From NCBI RefSeq assembly GCF_005886345.1, contig NZ_PNEC01000016.1:53385-117384 (forward strand): a stretch of 64,000 bases of DNA, in the 5' to 3' direction. The notes under the pieces are model-generated. The model saw only the letters and a list, made by a program, of their open reading frames with translations. It searched no databases and had not been told where the DNA came from. The position numbers and the translations under genes are program-made. The DNA comes from Pseudoalteromonas phenolica (GTDB lineage Bacteria; Pseudomonadota; Gammaproteobacteria; Enterobacterales; Alteromonadaceae). Below, piece after piece: positions 18,463-27,290 of the stretch (its first letter is position 1; each line of letters starts with the position of its first letter).

Positions 18463-19830
18463 TCAATAACCTCTTATGTTTTTAAAAGCATCAGCAATTT
18501 TTTGCGAACACTTTTTACCAGGGCTAAGTTCAACCCCTGAATTCAAATCTAGTCCTTGTGCGCCTGTATAAGCTGCATCAAGTACATTTTCTGCGTTTAA
18601 ACCGCCAGCTAACATAAAGCTGTTTGCGCTCTTTTCAGCAAGTAATGACCAATCAAAAACCTCGCCTGTGCCACCAAATCCTGCAGAGGTTTTAGTATCG
18701 TACAAATGCTTATCTACTCCTGAGATTGGTTCAGGTAGTACATCAGTCACACCTTGTGCTTTCCATATTTGGCAAGTTACAGGTAACTTTGCACGCAGCG
18801 CTTCAATATAAGTTTTATCTTCATTGCCGTGTAACTGCACGGCTGCAAGTTTTAATGTTTGCGCAATTTCACTGACTTGTTCTAGGTCTTCGTTTACGAA
18901 TACACCAACATACTTTAAAGGTGCACTATCAATGACGGCTTTAGCACAGTCAATGTCAACGTAGCGGGGCGATTTAGGGGCGAAGATCAAGCCGCCGTAA
19001 ATAGCCCCTGCGTTAAAAGCCGCTTGGGCGTCCTGAGAGCGTGTTAAACCACAAACTTTATTTTCACCCAGAATAAGACGACGGCAAGCAACTTCTAAGT
19101 CTTGCTCAGCCATAATAGAGCTGCCCACTAAGAAACCATTGCAAAGAGGTGCTATACGCTTTACATCTTGATGGGTGTAAATACCTGATTCAGAAATCAC
19201 AACTTTGCCATCAGGAATTAGCTCTCTGAGCTTCTCGGTTGTCGCTAAATCCGTGCTCAAGTCACGTAAGTTGCGGTTATTAATACCGATAATTTCAGCA
19301 TTCAGATCAAGTGCGCGGTGTACTTCTTCTTCATTACTAACCTCGGTTAAAATTGACATATTCAGTGACTTTGCCACATTGGCAAGGTGTACATATTGCG
19401 CATCATCAAGTACTGATAGCATAAGCAAAATGGCGTTACCACCATGTAAGCGCGCCAGATAAACCTGATACTCGTCGATGAAGAAATCTTTACATATGAG
19501 CGGTTGGTCAACTTTTTTGCTGACATACGTCAGGTAATCAAAACTACCCTGAAAATATTTCTCATCGGTTAACACACTGATGCATGTGGCATATTTGCCA
19601 TACACGCCTGTGATTTCATCAAGATTAAAGTTCTCTCTAATCAGGCCCTTTGATGGCGATGCTTTTTTACACTCTAAAATAAACTGTGTACCGGATGCTG
19701 CCAGTGCCGCCTGAAAATCTCTGTCACTTGGCACAACGTCATTAATAAAAGAGTCCAGTGGCTTTTGTTGCTTTCTTAGAGCGATCTCTTGTTGCTTATC
19801 TGAAACGATTTTTTCTAATACGTTAGCCAT
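18463..19830 (-). CDS. trpCF: Bifunctional indole-3-glycerol-phosphate synthase / phosphoribosylanthranilate isomerase
   Basis: Two fused TIM barrels, 455 residues, as in enterobacteria. The N-terminal TrpC part (about 1-255) carries [30 protein letters not shown] and VISESGI; the TrpF part (about 256-455) has [17 protein letters not shown] and VQLHGNE, with [10 protein letters not shown] at its phosphate site. It converts phosphoribosylanthranilate to indole-3-glycerol phosphate through CdRP. It overlaps trpD by 8 bases. Confidence 0.96.
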   Translation of the reverse strand: MANVLEKIVSDKQQEIALRKQQKPLDSFINDVVPSDRDFQAALAASGTQFILECKKASPSKGLIRENFNLDEITGVYGKYATCISVLTDEKYFQGSFDYLTYVSKKVDQPLICKDFFIDEYQVYLARLHGGNAILLMLSVLDDAQYVHLANVAKSLNMSILTEVSNEEEVHRALDLNAEIIGINNRNLRDLSTDLATTEKLRELIPDGKVVISESGIYTHQDVKRIAPLCNGFLVGSSIMAEQDLEVACRRLILGENKVCGLTRSQDAQAAFNAGAIYGGLIFAPKSPRYVDIDCAKAVIDSAPLKYVGVFVNEDLEQVSEIAQTLKLAAVQLHGNEDKTYIEALRAKLPVTCQIWKAQGVTDVLPEPISGVDKHLYDTKTSAGFGGTGEVFDWSLLAEKSANSFMLAGGLNAENVLDAAYTGAQGLDLNSGVELSPGKKCSQKIADAFKNIRGY

Positions 19831-20827
19831 TGCTTACCTCGACGATCTCTTTTAGTTTGTCTGCTGCTTTGCCAGATTTTAAAATTGTTAATACTTGCTG
19901 TGTGGCGGCTTTAAAATCAGCAGCCAAATTATGCATGACCAGTAATGCAGCGACGTTTACCGCAATGGCGGCATTGTGTGCATCTGGTGCTGTGCCATTT
20001 AAAATCTCAATACTGGCTTTGGCATTGTATTCTGGCGTATCCCCAGCGATTTGGTCTAATGAATAATGTTCAACGCCAAAGTCGTCAACGTTTAAGGTGT
20101 ATTCTTTAATGTCACCATCAACCAGTTCAGCCACATGGGTTGTGCCATGTAGGGCAATTTCATCTGTACCTTCACCGTGTACTATCATTGCACGCTCAGT
20201 ACCGAGAGTCTTTAAAGTCTCAGCCATCGGACGGCATAAACTTTTATCATACACACCCAGTAGCTGTACTTGTGGGGCAGCAGGGTTAGTCAGTGGGCCT
20301 AAAATATTAAAAATTGTACGAGTTTTTAACGTGGTACGCACTGGCATGGCATGTTTCACACCTAAATGATAAAGCGGTGCGAATAAGAAGGTGAAGCCGG
20401 TTTCTTTTAAGCATACACTTGCTTGCTCAGGCGTCATTTCAATATTAATGCCCAGAGTTCTGAGTAAATCCGCAGAGCCTGATTTACTCGATACACTGCG
20501 ATTGCCGTGTTTCACCAAATTGATACCACATGCCGCAGCCACAATTGCTGCTGTGGTGCTGACATTGATGGTATTTGAACCATCGCCACCTGTGCCACAG
20601 CTATCTGCACAAACAAGGTTATGTGCGTTGAACTTTGTGGCATGATCACGCATGGCTTTTGCTGCGCCAGCAATCTCTTGTGCCGTTTCTTTTTTAATTT
20701 TTAATGCTATCAGTGCGGCGGTGAGTTCAATTTCAGACACTTCACCCTGCATAACTAAATCGAAGAAGCTATTTGCTTGCTCAAATGTTAAGTCTTGTTG
20801 TTCAAGTAATAGATTTAAACTGTCCAT
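19823..20827 (-). CDS. trpD: Anthranilate phosphoribosyltransferase
   Basis: Transfers phosphoribose from PRPP to anthranilate. 334 residues. The PRPP loop is DSCGTGGDGSNTINVST, followed by KHGNRSVSSKSGSADLL and the RTIFNILGPLTNPA segment. It is separate from TrpG, unlike the fused enterobacterial TrpGD. Only 8 bases separate it from trpG. Confidence 0.97.
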   Translation of the reverse strand: MDSLNLLLEQQDLTFEQANSFFDLVMQGEVSEIELTAALIALKIKKETAQEIAGAAKAMRDHATKFNAHNLVCADSCGTGGDGSNTINVSTTAAIVAAACGINLVKHGNRSVSSKSGSADLLRTLGINIEMTPEQASVCLKETGFTFLFAPLYHLGVKHAMPVRTTLKTRTIFNILGPLTNPAAPQVQLLGVYDKSLCRPMAETLKTLGTERAMIVHGEGTDEIALHGTTHVAELVDGDIKEYTLNVDDFGVEHYSLDQIAGDTPEYNAKASIEILNGTAPDAHNAAIAVNVAALLVMHNLAADFKAATQQVLTILKSGKAADKLKEIVEVSNG

Positions 20828-20835
20828 GTTGGATC

Positions 20836-21426
20836 CTATTGTGTTAAGTGGTCGATACTTTGTTTTAATAACTGAGCACCGTCTGGGGTAAGAATAGACT
20901 CAGGGTGAAATTGATAGCCGATCACCTTATCTTCAGGATGATAAATAGCCATCGGAATAGTGTCGTATTTGGCAATCACTTTTAAGCTCTCAGGAACATG
21001 AGTCGCCATTAAAGAGTGGTAACGCGCAACCGGGAAGCGTTTGCCAATACCTGCAAATACAGGGTGGTCTTCTGCTTCAATAATAGAAGACTTACCATGA
21101 ACTGTTTCTCCTGCGTGGCCGACAGTACCGCCATAGCTCTGTGTTAAGGCTTGTTGGCCTAAACAAATTCCCAGCATAGGGAATTGGCCTTTTGCGAGTT
21201 CAATAAGCCCTAGTAAGCAGCCAGCTTGAGCTGGGTTACCTGGTCCTGGCGATAACACTAAGATGACTGGTGAAGTTTCTTGCTGCATCTTGGTGAAGAT
21301 CTTTTCAGCAGAAATATTGTTACGGTAAACCACTAAATCTAAGCCTAGTAGTGTTAGTTCATCAACAAGGTTGTAGCTGAATGAATCAAAGTTATCTAAA
21401 AAGTATACTTTTGTATTATTAGACAT
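20836..21426 (-). CDS. trpG: Anthranilate synthase glutamine amidotransferase subunit
   Basis: Class I glutamine amidotransferase of 196 residues that delivers ammonia to TrpE. The catalytic triad is visible: the nucleophile Cys in GICLGQQAL, and His/Glu in YQFHPESILT; the oxyanion strand is LSPGPGNP. The start overlaps the trpE stop by one base. It is a free-standing subunit and may also serve p-aminobenzoate synthesis, as TrpG does in some bacteria; that is speculation. Confidence 0.95.
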   Translation of the reverse strand: MSNNTKVYFLDNFDSFSYNLVDELTLLGLDLVVYRNNISAEKIFTKMQQETSPVILVLSPGPGNPAQAGCLLGLIELAKGQFPMLGICLGQQALTQSYGGTVGHAGETVHGKSSIIEAEDHPVFAGIGKRFPVARYHSLMATHVPESLKVIAKYDTIPMAIYHPEDKVIGYQFHPESILTPDGAQLLKQSIDHLTQ

Positions 21427-23012
21427 TAGCAGGCTCCTTGATACGTAGATTGCACGGCTTTTATGACGGCTTGTGCTTTAGCACGTGTTTCATCTGCTTC
21501 TGATTGTGGATCTGAGTCATATACAACACCGGCACCTGCTTGTACGAATGCAGTACCATTTTTTACAAATGCAGAGCGGATAACGATACAAGAGTCCATC
21601 GCGCCATCGCCTGTTAAGTAGCCAACTGCGCCACCATAGCTACCACGACGTTGTTTTTCAGTATGTCTGACTAACTCTGCAGCTTTTACTTTAGGTGCAC
21701 CTACTAGTGTGCCCATATTCATACAAGCTTGATAGGCATGCAGTGCGTCTAGATCTGGTTTTAATTGACCTACAACGCGTGATACTAGGTGCATGACCTG
21801 AGAGTAGCGGTCTACTTTTAAAAGCTCTTTTGCGTGGCGTGTGCCTGCAACACTAATTCGCGCTACGTCATTACGTGCTAAATCAACCAGCATTAGGTGC
21901 TCTGCACGCTCTTTTTGATCGTTGCGAAGCTCAAGTTCAATGCGGCTGTCTAGATCTGGATTTATACTGCCATCTGCAAACTTACCGCGAGGGCGTGTGC
22001 CTGCAATAGGATAAACTTCGACTTGATTACTGTTCACACAATATTTCAAGGCTGATTCAGGCGAGGCACCAAACAAAACAAAAGACTCATCTCGCATATA
22101 AAACATATACGGACTTGGATTTTGCTTTTTAAGTTGTTGATAAGCTGCTAGCGGCTCAGCACAAGGTAAAGAGAACGTACGAGAAGGCACAACTTGGAAA
22201 ATATCACCATCGATGATGTGTTGCCTTAAAGCTTTGACTTGCTGACAGTAAGTTTCATCGTCAATATTTACTGTTACTTCAGACTGGCCTTCATTTGGCA
22301 CTGCTAAATAGGGCGTTAAATTATCACAACGCGTATTAAGCTCTTCTAGCTGTTTACCTACTTCAAAACAGTTGGCATGAACTTCTGGGCCGTTAAAAAC
22401 ATTACCAATTAACTCGGTTGTTTGTGCTTGGTGATCGATTAATACCAGGGTTTCTGCTAAATAAAACACGTAGTCGGGGCAGTCATTATCACCGTATGGG
22501 ACGTCAGGCAGTGTTTCAAAGTTGGCCACCATGTCATAAGCAAATACACCACCTAAGAATAATGCAAAAGGGGTATCTGAGTTACGTTTTATTTTATTTA
22601 TGCAAGTACGTAGGGCACTGAATGCATTATCTGCTTTAAGTTTACTGTATTCATCGAGCTCAGCTTCGAACGGTGCGTATTCAAGTGTTAATACATCGCC
22701 TTTAACAACCGATGTACAGTTTTCAACTTGTTCGGCTAAGTAACTTAACACTTGCTGACCGTTGTTAGACAGTGCTTTGGCAATCACGGTTTTGCCTCTG
22801 CACTCAATGCGAAGTGCTGCATCGACTAAAATAATGCTTTTAACATTATCTTTAGAGTCAATTTCTGCTGACTCTAGTAATAGTGAGTTTGTCTTATCAA
22901 GTGCTGCATATAAAGACAGTGGGCTGCTGATGTAATCGCGCCGTTGTCTTATACTCGTCACTTCCCCTGGTGTTGTCGTAATATGACTAAAAATCAAAAC
23001 CTCATTCCCCAT
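21426..23012 (-). CDS. trpE: Anthranilate synthase component I
   Basis: Converts chorismate and ammonia to anthranilate. 528 residues. Chorismate-binding landmarks are FQVVPSRTF, ASPESALKYC, PIAGTRPRGKF, EHLMLVDLARND, GTLVGAPKVKA and AGAGVVYDSDP. The LLLESAEIDSK segment near residue 50 matches the tryptophan feedback site of TrpE. The ATG at 23012 lies only 8 bases after the second attenuator hairpin, and its only Shine-Dalgarno-like run (GGGGG) is inside that stem. A GTG about 17 codons downstream is a less likely alternative start. Confidence 0.95.
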   Translation of the reverse strand: MGNEVLIFSHITTTPGEVTSIRQRRDYISSPLSLYAALDKTNSLLLESAEIDSKDNVKSIILVDAALRIECRGKTVIAKALSNNGQQVLSYLAEQVENCTSVVKGDVLTLEYAPFEAELDEYSKLKADNAFSALRTCINKIKRNSDTPFALFLGGVFAYDMVANFETLPDVPYGDNDCPDYVFYLAETLVLIDHQAQTTELIGNVFNGPEVHANCFEVGKQLEELNTRCDNLTPYLAVPNEGQSEVTVNIDDETYCQQVKALRQHIIDGDIFQVVPSRTFSLPCAEPLAAYQQLKKQNPSPYMFYMRDESFVLFGASPESALKYCVNSNQVEVYPIAGTRPRGKFADGSINPDLDSRIELELRNDQKERAEHLMLVDLARNDVARISVAGTRHAKELLKVDRYSQVMHLVSRVVGQLKPDLDALHAYQACMNMGTLVGAPKVKAAELVRHTEKQRRGSYGGAVGYLTGDGAMDSCIVIRSAFVKNGTAFVQAGAGVVYDSDPQSEADETRAKAQAVIKAVQSTYQGAC

Positions 23013-23019
23013 AATAAAA

Positions 23020-23049
23020 AACCCCCGCCAGTGTTAACCTGCGGGGGTT
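23020..23049 (-). terminator. trp attenuator 2 (proximal to trpE)
   Basis: Minus strand: AACCCCCGC pairs with GCGGGGGTT, followed by six T residues that run almost into the trpE ATG. The 5' arm can instead pair with the GCGGG just after leader peptide 2 (antiterminator). This is a ribosome-sensed transcription attenuator. Confidence 0.9.
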
Positions 23050-23077
23050 GTGTAACAGATACAACAATGCCGTCCCG

Positions 23078-23128
23078 CTAGTTCAGGCGCCACCACCAAG
23101 AATGTGTGTTGATATTGTTGTTAATCAT
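23078..23128 (-). CDS. trpL2: trp operon leader peptide 2
   Basis: A 16-residue open frame, MINNNINTHSWWWRLN, with a GGAA ribosome site. Three consecutive TGG codons sit seven codons before the end, just upstream of a GCGGG segment that can pair with the terminator's 5' arm. Stalling at scarce Trp-tRNA would favour antitermination. It is the second complete leader in this operon, starting 26 bases after terminator 1. Confidence 0.9.
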   Translation of the reverse strand: MINNNINTHSWWWRLN

Positions 23129-23153
23129 GTTTGTATTCCAAAAAATTTAGATA

Positions 23154-23181
23154 TAAAAAAACCCGCATTTGTGTGCGGGTT
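23154..23181 (-). terminator. trp attenuator 1 (promoter-proximal)
   Basis: Minus strand: AACCCGCA, loop CACAAA, TGCGGGTT, then seven T residues. The 5' arm CCCGCA is complementary to TGCGGG placed right after leader peptide 1, giving the alternative antiterminator pairing. Confidence 0.92.
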
Positions 23182-23217
23182 TTGAAATCGTATAGATACG
23201 ACGAAGCGCCCGCAATG

Positions 23218-23262
23218 TTACGAGTGCCACCACCAGATTTTGTTTTTAGTTAATGTTTTCAT
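23218..23262 (-). CDS. trpL: trp operon leader peptide 1
   Basis: A 14-residue open frame, MKTLTKNKIWWWHS, with three consecutive TGG codons at positions 10-12. It starts about 30 bases after a recognisable promoter and is followed by the antiterminator segment TGCGGG and attenuator 1. It is too short for ordinary gene finding. Its role is Trp-tRNA sensing by ribosome stalling. Confidence 0.92.
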   Translation of the reverse strand: MKTLTKNKIWWWHS

Positions 23263-23292
23263 ATCAGGTATACGTCGAATCAATTTATGCAC

Positions 23293-23323
23293 ATAGTAAA
23301 CCTTATCGGAACGGGTGAGTCAA
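23293..23323 (-). promoter_or_regulatory. Probable trp operon promoter
   Basis: Minus strand TTGACT with TTTACT 17 bases downstream (or TACTAT at 19). This would place the transcript start about 25 bases before leader peptide 1. No CTAGTTAACTAG-like TrpR operator overlaps it. Confidence 0.65.
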
Positions 23324-23384
23324 GCTAAAAAGTTGCAAAAACATTAAAAATATAAAGTATACAAAATTTAATGGGGCGTATTAG

Positions 23385-23393
23385 TGATATAAT
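23385..23393 (+). promoter_or_regulatory. Extended -10 promoter for yciV operon
   Basis: TG-A-TATAAT, a perfect -10 hexamer with the extended TGn element and a poor -35, is 46 bases before the yciV start. It is divergent from the trp promoter. Confidence 0.6.
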
Positions 23394-23438
23394 CCGACCC
23401 GTTGACACGAACACGAATAATAATGAAGAGAAATAAAC

Positions 23439-24290
23439 TTGATAAAATATGATTTACACAGTCATAGCACCTTTTCTGATGGTCGTTTAAGCGTAGACGC
23501 ATTACTTGAGCGAGCAACAGAAAAGGGCGTTGATGTTTTAGCACTCACCGATCACGATACCATTGCGGGTGTTGAACCTGCAAAGCAATTTATAGCTGAC
23601 CGAGATTTAAATTTAGAGCTAGTGGCAGGGGTTGAGATTTCGACAAAATGGGAGAGTTTTGAAATCCATATTGTCGGTCTATCTATAGATATTGAAAATA
23701 CTCATCTTCTTAATTTATTGACTGAGCAGCAAAACAAACGTGAAGCTCGTGCTCAAGAGATTGGTCGACGCTTAGCGAAAAAAGGCTATGAAGATATTTA
23801 TGAACAGGCCAAAGCATTGGCAAAAGATGCTGAAATCACCCGAGCGCACTTTGCGCAAGCTTTGGTCAAACGTGGTGTGGCTAAGAATATCCAAGGTGTG
23901 TTTAAAAAGTTTTTAGCCAGAGGCAAAACGGGCTATGTACCAAGTAATTGGTGTGATATGGCAACTGCTATTACAGCAATTCAGGCTGCAGGTGGCGTTT
24001 CCGTGCTAGCACATCCTGGTCGATATCAAATGTCTAATAAGTGGCTTCGTAAATTACTTAATGAATTTAAACTTGCTGGTGGACAGGCGATGGAAGTCGC
24101 TTTACCGCAACAAGCACCAAGCGAAAGACAGTTTTTAGGGCAATTAAGCCAAGAGTTTGATCTACTCGCGAGTCAAGGTTCAGATTTTCATTATCCTATG
24201 CCTTGGTCAGATCTCGGAAAAAACCTATACTTACCAAAAGATTGCCAAGCTGTTTGGCAGTTTTGGCAAGACGCACAGGAGTGTAACTAA
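23439..24290 (+). CDS. rnm: PHP-domain phosphoesterase YciV / RNase AM
   Basis: A protein of 283 residues closely resembling E. coli YciV (Rnm), a 5'-3' exoribonuclease/oligoribonuclease and 3',5'-nucleoside bisphosphate phosphatase. PHP metal-binding motifs are YDLHSHSTFSDG, ALTDHDT, GVEIST, VLAHPGRY and GSDFH; FKKFLARGKTGYVP is typical of the family. I use TTG at 23439 because the nearby ATGs are out of frame and the protein aligns from residue 3. Its location divergent from trp, followed by yciO, copies the enterobacterial order. Confidence 0.9.
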   Translation: MIKYDLHSHSTFSDGRLSVDALLERATEKGVDVLALTDHDTIAGVEPAKQFIADRDLNLELVAGVEISTKWESFEIHIVGLSIDIENTHLLNLLTEQQNKREARAQEIGRRLAKKGYEDIYEQAKALAKDAEITRAHFAQALVKRGVAKNIQGVFKKFLARGKTGYVPSNWCDMATAITAIQAAGGVSVLAHPGRYQMSNKWLRKLLNEFKLAGGQAMEVALPQQAPSERQFLGQLSQEFDLLASQGSDFHYPMPWSDLGKNLYLPKDCQAVWQFWQDAQECN

Positions 24291-24910
24291 TGAGCCAATT
24301 TTTTCATATTCACCCAGATAACCCGCAGGCACGCTTAATTAAACAAGCGGTCGAAATTATTCAAAAGGGTGGGGTGATAGTCTACCCGACCGACTCAGGC
24401 TATGCACTCGGCTGTAGTATTGGTAACAAACAAGCGAAAGAGCGAATTGAGCGTATTCGCGGTATTGAAAAACACCACAACTTTACACTTGTCTGTCGAG
24501 ATTTATCAGAACTGGCTACCTATGCCCGTGTAGATAATCAAATTTTTCGCTTAATAAAAAACAATACGCCAGGGCCTTATACCTTTATTTTTAAAGGCAC
24601 AAAAGAAGTACCTAAGCGTTTATTAAACGAGAAGAAAAAGACCATTGGTATGCGTGTAACCGATAACCCAATTGCCGCCGCGTTACTGGAAGAGCTCAAT
24701 GAGCCACTTATGTCATGTTCCTTGATTTTACCTGGTGAGCAATTTACCGAGTCAGATCCCGATGACATTCGCATGAGCCTAGAAAAGCAGGTAGATCTAA
24801 TTATTCATGGTGGTTATTTGATCGAACAAGCGACTACAGTAATTGACTTCTCTGACGATGATATTGTGATCCTTCGCGAAGGATGCGGTGATGTTACGCC
24901 GTTTCAGTAG
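24290..24910 (+). CDS. yciO: YciO (Sua5/YrdC-family protein)
   Basis: A protein of 206 residues of the Sua5/YrdC/YciO fold. Landmarks are GGVIVYPTDSGYALGC near residue 25, KERIERIRGIEKHHNFTLV, PGPYTFIFKGTKEVPKR, and the late TTVIDFSDDDIVILREG. YrdC paralogues make threonylcarbamoyl-AMP for tRNA t6A; YciO is a paralogue with weak or uncertain activity. The start codon overlaps the rnm stop (TAATG), showing coupled translation. Confidence 0.9.
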   Translation: MSQFFHIHPDNPQARLIKQAVEIIQKGGVIVYPTDSGYALGCSIGNKQAKERIERIRGIEKHHNFTLVCRDLSELATYARVDNQIFRLIKNNTPGPYTFIFKGTKEVPKRLLNEKKKTIGMRVTDNPIAAALLEELNEPLMSCSLILPGEQFTESDPDDIRMSLEKQVDLIIHGGYLIEQATTVIDFSDDDIVILREGCGDVTPFQ

Positions 24911-24929
24911 CCTTCGAAGTAGTCATTAA

Positions 24930-25718
24930 ATGAGTAATTCCCCGCCACTGGCCTTTCTTCATGGCGAAGCCGTTTTAGAAAAGCCAGAAGACTTATACAT
25001 ACCGCCCGATGCCCTTAAAGTGATATTAGAAAGCTTTGAGGGTCCGCTCGATCTGCTTTTATATCTCATTAAACGCCATAAACTCGATATTCTGCAACTG
25101 CCTATCCATAGTATTACCAAACAATATGTGAGCTATGTTGAGCTGATGAAAGACTTACAGCTTGAATTGGCAGGGGAATACTTAGTGATGGCAGCGTTAT
25201 TGGCACAAATTAAATCGCGCATGCTCTTGCCGACCCATGAAGAGCTTGAAGAAGAAGCCGATCCGCGTGCTGAATTAGTCAAGCGTTTGCAAGAATATGA
25301 ACAGTTTAAAGCTGCGGCAGAAACATTAAAAGAGCAGCCTCATGTCGGAAAAGACTTCTTCATAGCAAATGCAGAGTATATCGATACTGCACTTGATGAA
25401 GAGAAATTACCCGATTTAAGTTTAAAAGACTTAGTGCTTGCATTTGGTAATGTGATGGCTCGGGTAAAAACGCTTGCTCACCATCAAATATCAAGTGAAG
25501 TTTTGTCTACTCGTGAGCGTATGTCGAGAATTCTAAGGCACCTTTCAGAAAATAACGGTCCGTGTGCTTTCGTCACTTTGTTTGATTTTACTGAAGGGCG
25601 CCAAGGCGTGGTGGTGACATTTATAGCAATGCTTGAACTGATCAAAGAGCAATTAGTCACTTTTACCCAAATTACCCCGCAGTCAGAGATTTATTTATCT
25701 TTAAAACTACAAGAGTAA
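24930..25718 (+). CDS. scpA: Segregation and condensation protein A
   Basis: Kleisin subunit of the SMC-ScpA-ScpB complex, 262 residues. The N-terminal domain (SFEGPLDLLLYLIKRHKLDILQLP) binds the SMC neck; the C-terminal winged helix (FVTLFDFTEGRQGVVVTFIAMLELIKE) binds the other head. The gene sits with scpB, separated by 48 bases. Presence of ScpAB rather than MukBEF is expected outside enterobacteria/Vibrio. Confidence 0.94.
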   Translation: MSNSPPLAFLHGEAVLEKPEDLYIPPDALKVILESFEGPLDLLLYLIKRHKLDILQLPIHSITKQYVSYVELMKDLQLELAGEYLVMAALLAQIKSRMLLPTHEELEEEADPRAELVKRLQEYEQFKAAAETLKEQPHVGKDFFIANAEYIDTALDEEKLPDLSLKDLVLAFGNVMARVKTLAHHQISSEVLSTRERMSRILRHLSENNGPCAFVTLFDFTEGRQGVVVTFIAMLELIKEQLVTFTQITPQSEIYLSLKLQE

Positions 25719-25766
25719 CCGAACCTCTGTCATAATATTGCCTTGTGTTTGCAATTGTAGATTAAT

Positions 25767-26354
25767 ATGGCTTTTAAGCGTCTTAGTGATGAACAACTCG
25801 TTGAGTTAGTCGAAGCAGCGATTTTTGTTTCTGAGAAGCCATTAAGTAAGCGTCGTCTACAAGAAACCGTTCTGCAAGATTTCAATATTTCTGCTAAAAG
25901 ATTAACCCAAGCCATAGACTCACTGGTTGAGCATTATTCAACAAGAGGTGTTCAGTTGGTTGAAGTGGCGTCTGGTTATCGCTTTCAAGCAGGGCCTTCT
26001 TTGGCAGAGCCATTAAGCAAATTATGGCCTGAAAAAGCGGTGAAATACTCTCGTGCGACCATAGAAACCCTTGCCTTGATAGCCTATCGTCAACCTATTA
26101 CCCGAGGTGAGATAGAGCAGGTAAGAGGGGTTGCTGTAAGCAGCAATATCATGAAAAGTTTATTAGAGCGTGAATGGATAACGGTTGTTGGGCAAAAAGA
26201 CGTGCCTGGTAAACCTGCGTTGTATGCAACCACCAAACAATTTTTAGATTATTTTTCTTTATCTGGTTTAGAACACCTGCCTAATTTACCTGAGCAACAA
26301 GATGTAAAACTAGAGCAGATATTGAGTGATCCTTCTGTGAGAGAACCATCCTAA
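25767..26354 (+). CDS. scpB: Segregation and condensation protein B
   Basis: A protein of 195 residues with two winged-helix domains; a dimer bridges ScpA. Landmarks are [17 protein letters not shown], the [15 protein letters not shown] hairpin, [29 protein letters not shown] and GRPALYATT-like GKPALYATT. The stop overlaps the rluB start by one base. Confidence 0.94.
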   Translation: MAFKRLSDEQLVELVEAAIFVSEKPLSKRRLQETVLQDFNISAKRLTQAIDSLVEHYSTRGVQLVEVASGYRFQAGPSLAEPLSKLWPEKAVKYSRATIETLALIAYRQPITRGEIEQVRGVAVSSNIMKSLLEREWITVVGQKDVPGKPALYATTKQFLDYFSLSGLEHLPNLPEQQDVKLEQILSDPSVREPS

Positions 26355-27220
26355 TGAGTGAAAAGTTACAAAAAGTATTGGCCCGTGCTGGTGTGGGTTC
26401 ACGCCGTGAAATGGAAAAATACATTGACTCTAATCGTGTCAGCGTTAACGGTAAAGTGGCACGTTTAGGTGATCGTGTTGAAGAAAATGCGGTTATTCGT
26501 GTTGACGGTCATGTTGTTAAAATTGAGCAACAAGAAGAACGTGTTTGTCGTGTTTTAATGTATCACAAGCCTGAAGGCGAGTTGTGTACACGTAAAGATC
26601 CGGAAGGTCGCCGAACGGTTTTCGATAGACTACCTCGTTTAGAAGGCGATCGTTGGATTGCGATTGGTCGTTTAGATATCAATACTTCAGGTTTATTGCT
26701 ATTTACCAATGATGGCGAGTTAGCGAATCGTTTAATGCACCCTAAATATGAAGTAGAGCGTGAGTATTCTGCACGTGTATTCGGTGAGGTAACAAACCAA
26801 ACATTGAGTACCTTAACGAAAGGGGTTGAATTAGAGGATGGCCCAGCTAAATTCTTAAAAATTAAGCCTATGGGCGGTGAGGGCATTAACAAGTGGTTCA
26901 ACGTTACGCTAACTGAAGGTCGCAACCGTGAAGTACGTCGTTTATGGCAATCTCAAGAAGTAGAAGTATCTCGCCTAATTCGTATCCGTTACGGTAAATT
27001 AGAGCTTAACAAACGTCTACCTCAAGGTGGCTGGGAAGAGCTTAAGTTAGAAGACGTAAATTATTTACGTAAATCTGTAAAAATGCGCCCTGAAACGCAA
27101 ACTAAGCTGTCTGTGATGCCAGAAAAGCGCAAAGACAAGCGTGCTAAGATCAATCAGATCAGAAAGGCTGTGAAAAAGCACAACCAACGTGCACAAAAGC
27201 CAAAACCAAAGAGAAAGTAA
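26354..27220 (+). CDS. rluB: 23S rRNA pseudouridine-2605 synthase RluB
   Basis: A protein of 288 residues. The N-terminal S4 RNA-binding domain ([21 protein letters not shown]) precedes the RsuA-type catalytic domain with [19 protein letters not shown], whose Asp is the nucleophile, and [12 protein letters not shown]. The C-terminal tail is extremely basic (runs of K and R), fitting rRNA binding. The scpA-scpB-rluB order is widely conserved. Confidence 0.94.
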   Translation: MSEKLQKVLARAGVGSRREMEKYIDSNRVSVNGKVARLGDRVEENAVIRVDGHVVKIEQQEERVCRVLMYHKPEGELCTRKDPEGRRTVFDRLPRLEGDRWIAIGRLDINTSGLLLFTNDGELANRLMHPKYEVEREYSARVFGEVTNQTLSTLTKGVELEDGPAKFLKIKPMGGEGINKWFNVTLTEGRNREVRRLWQSQEVEVSRLIRIRYGKLELNKRLPQGGWEELKLEDVNYLRKSVKMRPETQTKLSVMPEKRKDKRAKINQIRKAVKKHNQRAQKPKPKRK

Positions 27221-27241
27221 CTCTCTAATTGGACTCATACT

Positions 27242-27270
27242 AAAAAGGCACTCGATTGAGTGCCATTTTT
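27242..27270. terminator. Bidirectional terminator between rluB and yciK
   Basis: GGCACTC, loop GATT, GAGTGCC, with A5 to the left and T5 to the right, between convergent genes. Confidence 0.9.
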
Positions 27271-27290
27271 AATGGTGTCAGAACGATAAG

